Notes under the pieces: model-generated
What the model was told of the DNA's origin: nothing
Databases searched by the model: none
Seen by the model: the letters and a program-made list of their open reading frames with translations, nothing else
In this document: piece by piece, positions 62,802 to 64,000 of the stretch
Layout: each line of letters starts with the position of its first letter
Position numbering within the stretch: position 1 is the stretch's first letter
DNA from: Defluviitaleaceae bacterium
GTDB taxonomy: Bacteria; Bacillota; Clostridia; Lachnospirales; WRAX01
NCBI GenBank assembly: GCA_009784575.1
Contig: WRBK01000009.1
Coordinates: 1-64,000 of the forward strand
Length of the DNA: 64,000 nucleotides
Reading direction: 5' to 3'
Made by a program: the position numbers and the translations under genes

Positions 62802-63094
62802 AGACTTGTCTTTACTGGGGTATTACCAAATTTAGCCGTGCCATCTTTGTCTTTGCCCAAATATTCAAAACCACCATTGTTTACCAAATCATCTAGCGCA
62901 TCATCTAGCTTAGATAGATGATGCTCATTTGCACGATGTTTTGTCGTTAGTTCAAAGGGTACGCCCTGCTTTCGGACAAGTGCCTTTAGACTAGAAATCA
63001 CATAGGTTGTCATGTTTAAACCAAGTTCATCAAGTGTCATTTCAGCTTGACGTTTTAATTCATCATCAACCCGTATAGCTATAGATTTTGGCAT
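62798..63094 (-). CDS. RelB/DinJ-type antitoxin
   Basis: 98 residues. The ribbon-helix-helix N terminus KSIAIRVDDELKRQAEMTLD, then ELGLNMTTYVISSLKALVRK and QGVPFEL, is that of RelB/DinJ. The C-terminal half (DALDDLVNNGGFEYLGKDKD) should wrap the toxin. AGGAGG lies before ATG 63094. It is encoded before the toxin and its own promoter contains a palindrome that could be its operator. Pairing a DinJ-like antitoxin with a YoeB-like toxin is a mix seen elsewhere. Confidence 0.85.
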   Translation of the reverse strand: MPKSIAIRVDDELKRQAEMTLDELGLNMTTYVISSLKALVRKQGVPFELTTKHRANEHHLSKLDDALDDLVNNGGFEYLGKDKDGTAKFGNTPVKTSL

Positions 63095-63133
63095 AAAACC
63101 ACCTCCTACTATATTGTATATCTACCTAATCAT

Positions 63134-63162
63134 ATTGTATCACATCATACATGATTTAGCAA
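63134..63162 (-). promoter_or_regulatory. Promoter and operator-like palindrome of the toxin-antitoxin pair
   Basis: On the minus strand TTGCTA, 17 bases, TACAAT. The 12-bp palindrome ATCATGTATGAT (63144-63155) sits within the spacer, a typical place for autorepression by a ribbon-helix-helix antitoxin. Confidence 0.6.
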
Positions 63163-63190
63163 TATATTTTAATGCATAATACAGACTCAT

Positions 63191-64000
63191 TTACCCTTTC
63201 CTCCCAAACAACTCCCCCTCAATCCTCCTAGCCGTAGGCGTATCCGCCAAACCACCCTCCGCAGTCTCCCTCAATGACGACGGCAAAGCCTTACCCACCT
63301 CGCCCATAGCCACAATCACCTCATCCACAGGGATAACGCTCTTTATCCCCGCCAGCGCCATATCAGCACTAATGATAGCAATAGCTGATGATGCAGCATT
63401 TCTGGTTACACAAGGTTCTTCCACAAGCCCCGCCACAGGGTCACACACAAGCCCCATTAGGCTTTTTAGGGCATGGGCTACAGCATGACCGCACATCTCT
63501 GGTGTGCCGCCCATAATTTCTACCATGGCAGATGCCGTCATTGCCGCCGCCGAACCGCATTCGGCTTGACAGCCGCCCACCGCACCAGAAATGGAGGCAT
63601 TACGGGCAATTACCATGCCTATGCCCGATGCATTAAACAAACCGCGCACTAGCTTGTCATCGTCAACATCAAGATTGCTTAGCAAAGCCATAAAACAACT
63701 AGGTATTATACCCGAGCTGCCCGCTGTGGGTGATGCTACAATCCTGCCCATGCAGGCATTCGTACTCATCACAGCCATGGAACCATACACCGCCTCGCCT
63801 AAGAGTTTGCCAGAAAGCGATTTGCCAGATTCCACGTGCTTTTTAAAGAGATGCGCCTCATTATTTGTTAGCCCACTTAGGGAGCGGATATTTGGTGCAA
63901 GTCCTTCTTCTATAGATGACTTCATAACCTCTAGGTTATGCGCCATCTTCTCAAAAATTTCCTTCTTGTCCACCTTCATATCATGAGCTGATTGGCGTAG
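63191..64000 (-). CDS. sdaAA: L-serine dehydratase alpha subunit, cut by the window edge
   Basis: At least 262 residues; the frame continues without stop past the right edge, so the 5' end is missing (about 20-30 residues by comparison with the usual 290). NEAHLFKKHVESGKSLSGKL, VASPTAGSSGIIPSCFMALL, GGCQAECGSAAAMTASAMVE and CDPVAGLVEEPCVTRNA are typical; several Cys hold the [4Fe-4S] cluster that activates serine. It turns L-serine into pyruvate and ammonia with the beta subunit, probably encoded further right. It lies about 100 bp upstream of the toxin-antitoxin pair on the same strand. Confidence 0.9.
   Translation of the reverse strand, partial: LRQSAHDMKVDKKEIFEKMAHNLEVMKSSIEEGLAPNIRSLSGLTNNEAHLFKKHVESGKSLSGKLLGEAVYGSMAVMSTNACMGRIVASPTAGSSGIIPSCFMALLSNLDVDDDKLVRGLFNASGIGMVIARNASISGAVGGCQAECGSAAAMTASAMVEIMGGTPEMCGHAVAHALKSLMGLVCDPVAGLVEEPCVTRNAASSAIAIISADMALAGIKSVIPVDEVIVAMGEVGKALPSSLRETAEGGLADTPTARRIEGELFGRKG

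Overview
The window looks like a chromosome segment of a spore-forming, low-to-medium GC Gram-positive bacterium of the Clostridia, possibly Lachnospiraceae. The reasons are spore genes (split sigK, gpr, a GerS-like lipoprotein, a GerMN-type protein), consensus sigma-A promoters, strong AGGAGG ribosome binding sites, and the housekeeping genes gap, recR, rpsU, secG, frr, uppS, cdsA and pyrH. I see no rRNA, tRNA, CRISPR array or complete insertion sequence. All family names come from reading motifs; no database was searched.

Left edge (1-1.4 kb): a sigK gene stops in the middle of its conserved RCIEN motif and runs into phage-like DNA carrying a double-HTH regulator. This is the place where skin-type elements interrupt sigK in other spore formers, so the window probably starts inside such an element. 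From 1.5 to 24.7 kb, one minus-strand operon of eleven genes reads from a consensus promoter (24.68 kb) to a terminator (1.45 kb). It encodes, in order, a membrane-anchored von Willebrand A protein, a large tubulin/FtsZ-like GTPase, two unrecognised proteins, a zinc-ribbon GTPase, its GAP1-like membrane partner, two unrecognised membrane proteins, a PP2C phosphatase, a Ser/Thr kinase with an extracellular solute-binding-like domain, and a Ser/Thr kinase with about eight PASTA, one InlB-type and eight Ig-like repeats. It reads as an integrated system coupling envelope sensing to phospho-signalling, GTP switching and a possible filament. It is the most interesting part of the window.

From 24.8 to 34.4 kb there are mostly single genes: a GerS-like lipoprotein, a YkvI-type transporter, a site-2-protease homologue with degenerate active-site motifs, a lipid kinase, secG, an ABC-F protein, rpsU, a DUF3800-like accessory gene, an RlmL-like methyltransferase and a 42-residue protein. 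From 34.4 to 41.7 kb lies a redox operon (FAD oxidase, ferredoxin/BFD protein, FAD/NAD oxidoreductase, small 2Fe-2S protein) next to a divergent operon with 1-pyrroline-5-carboxylate dehydrogenase. The two together suggest oxidation of proline or hydroxyproline to glutamate. A cloverleaf-like set of inverted repeats follows near 41.9 kb.

From 42 to 52.5 kb are a CPBP protease, a GH43 xylosidase, spore genes (GerMN-type, gpr), glgA, recR-ybaB and gap, with three decayed genes between them (a GNAT acetyltransferase, a hicBA module and a RelE-like remnant). From 52.5 to 62.3 kb the usual pyrH-frr-uppS-cdsA-dxr-rseP cluster appears rearranged: pyrH is inverted, dxr is missing from its place, and acetyltransferases, a HEIIH protein and a frame-broken S41-like lipoprotein are inserted. 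The right end holds an intact toxin-antitoxin pair and the 3' part of sdaAA, which runs off the window. Six GNAT genes or remnants occur in 64 kb.
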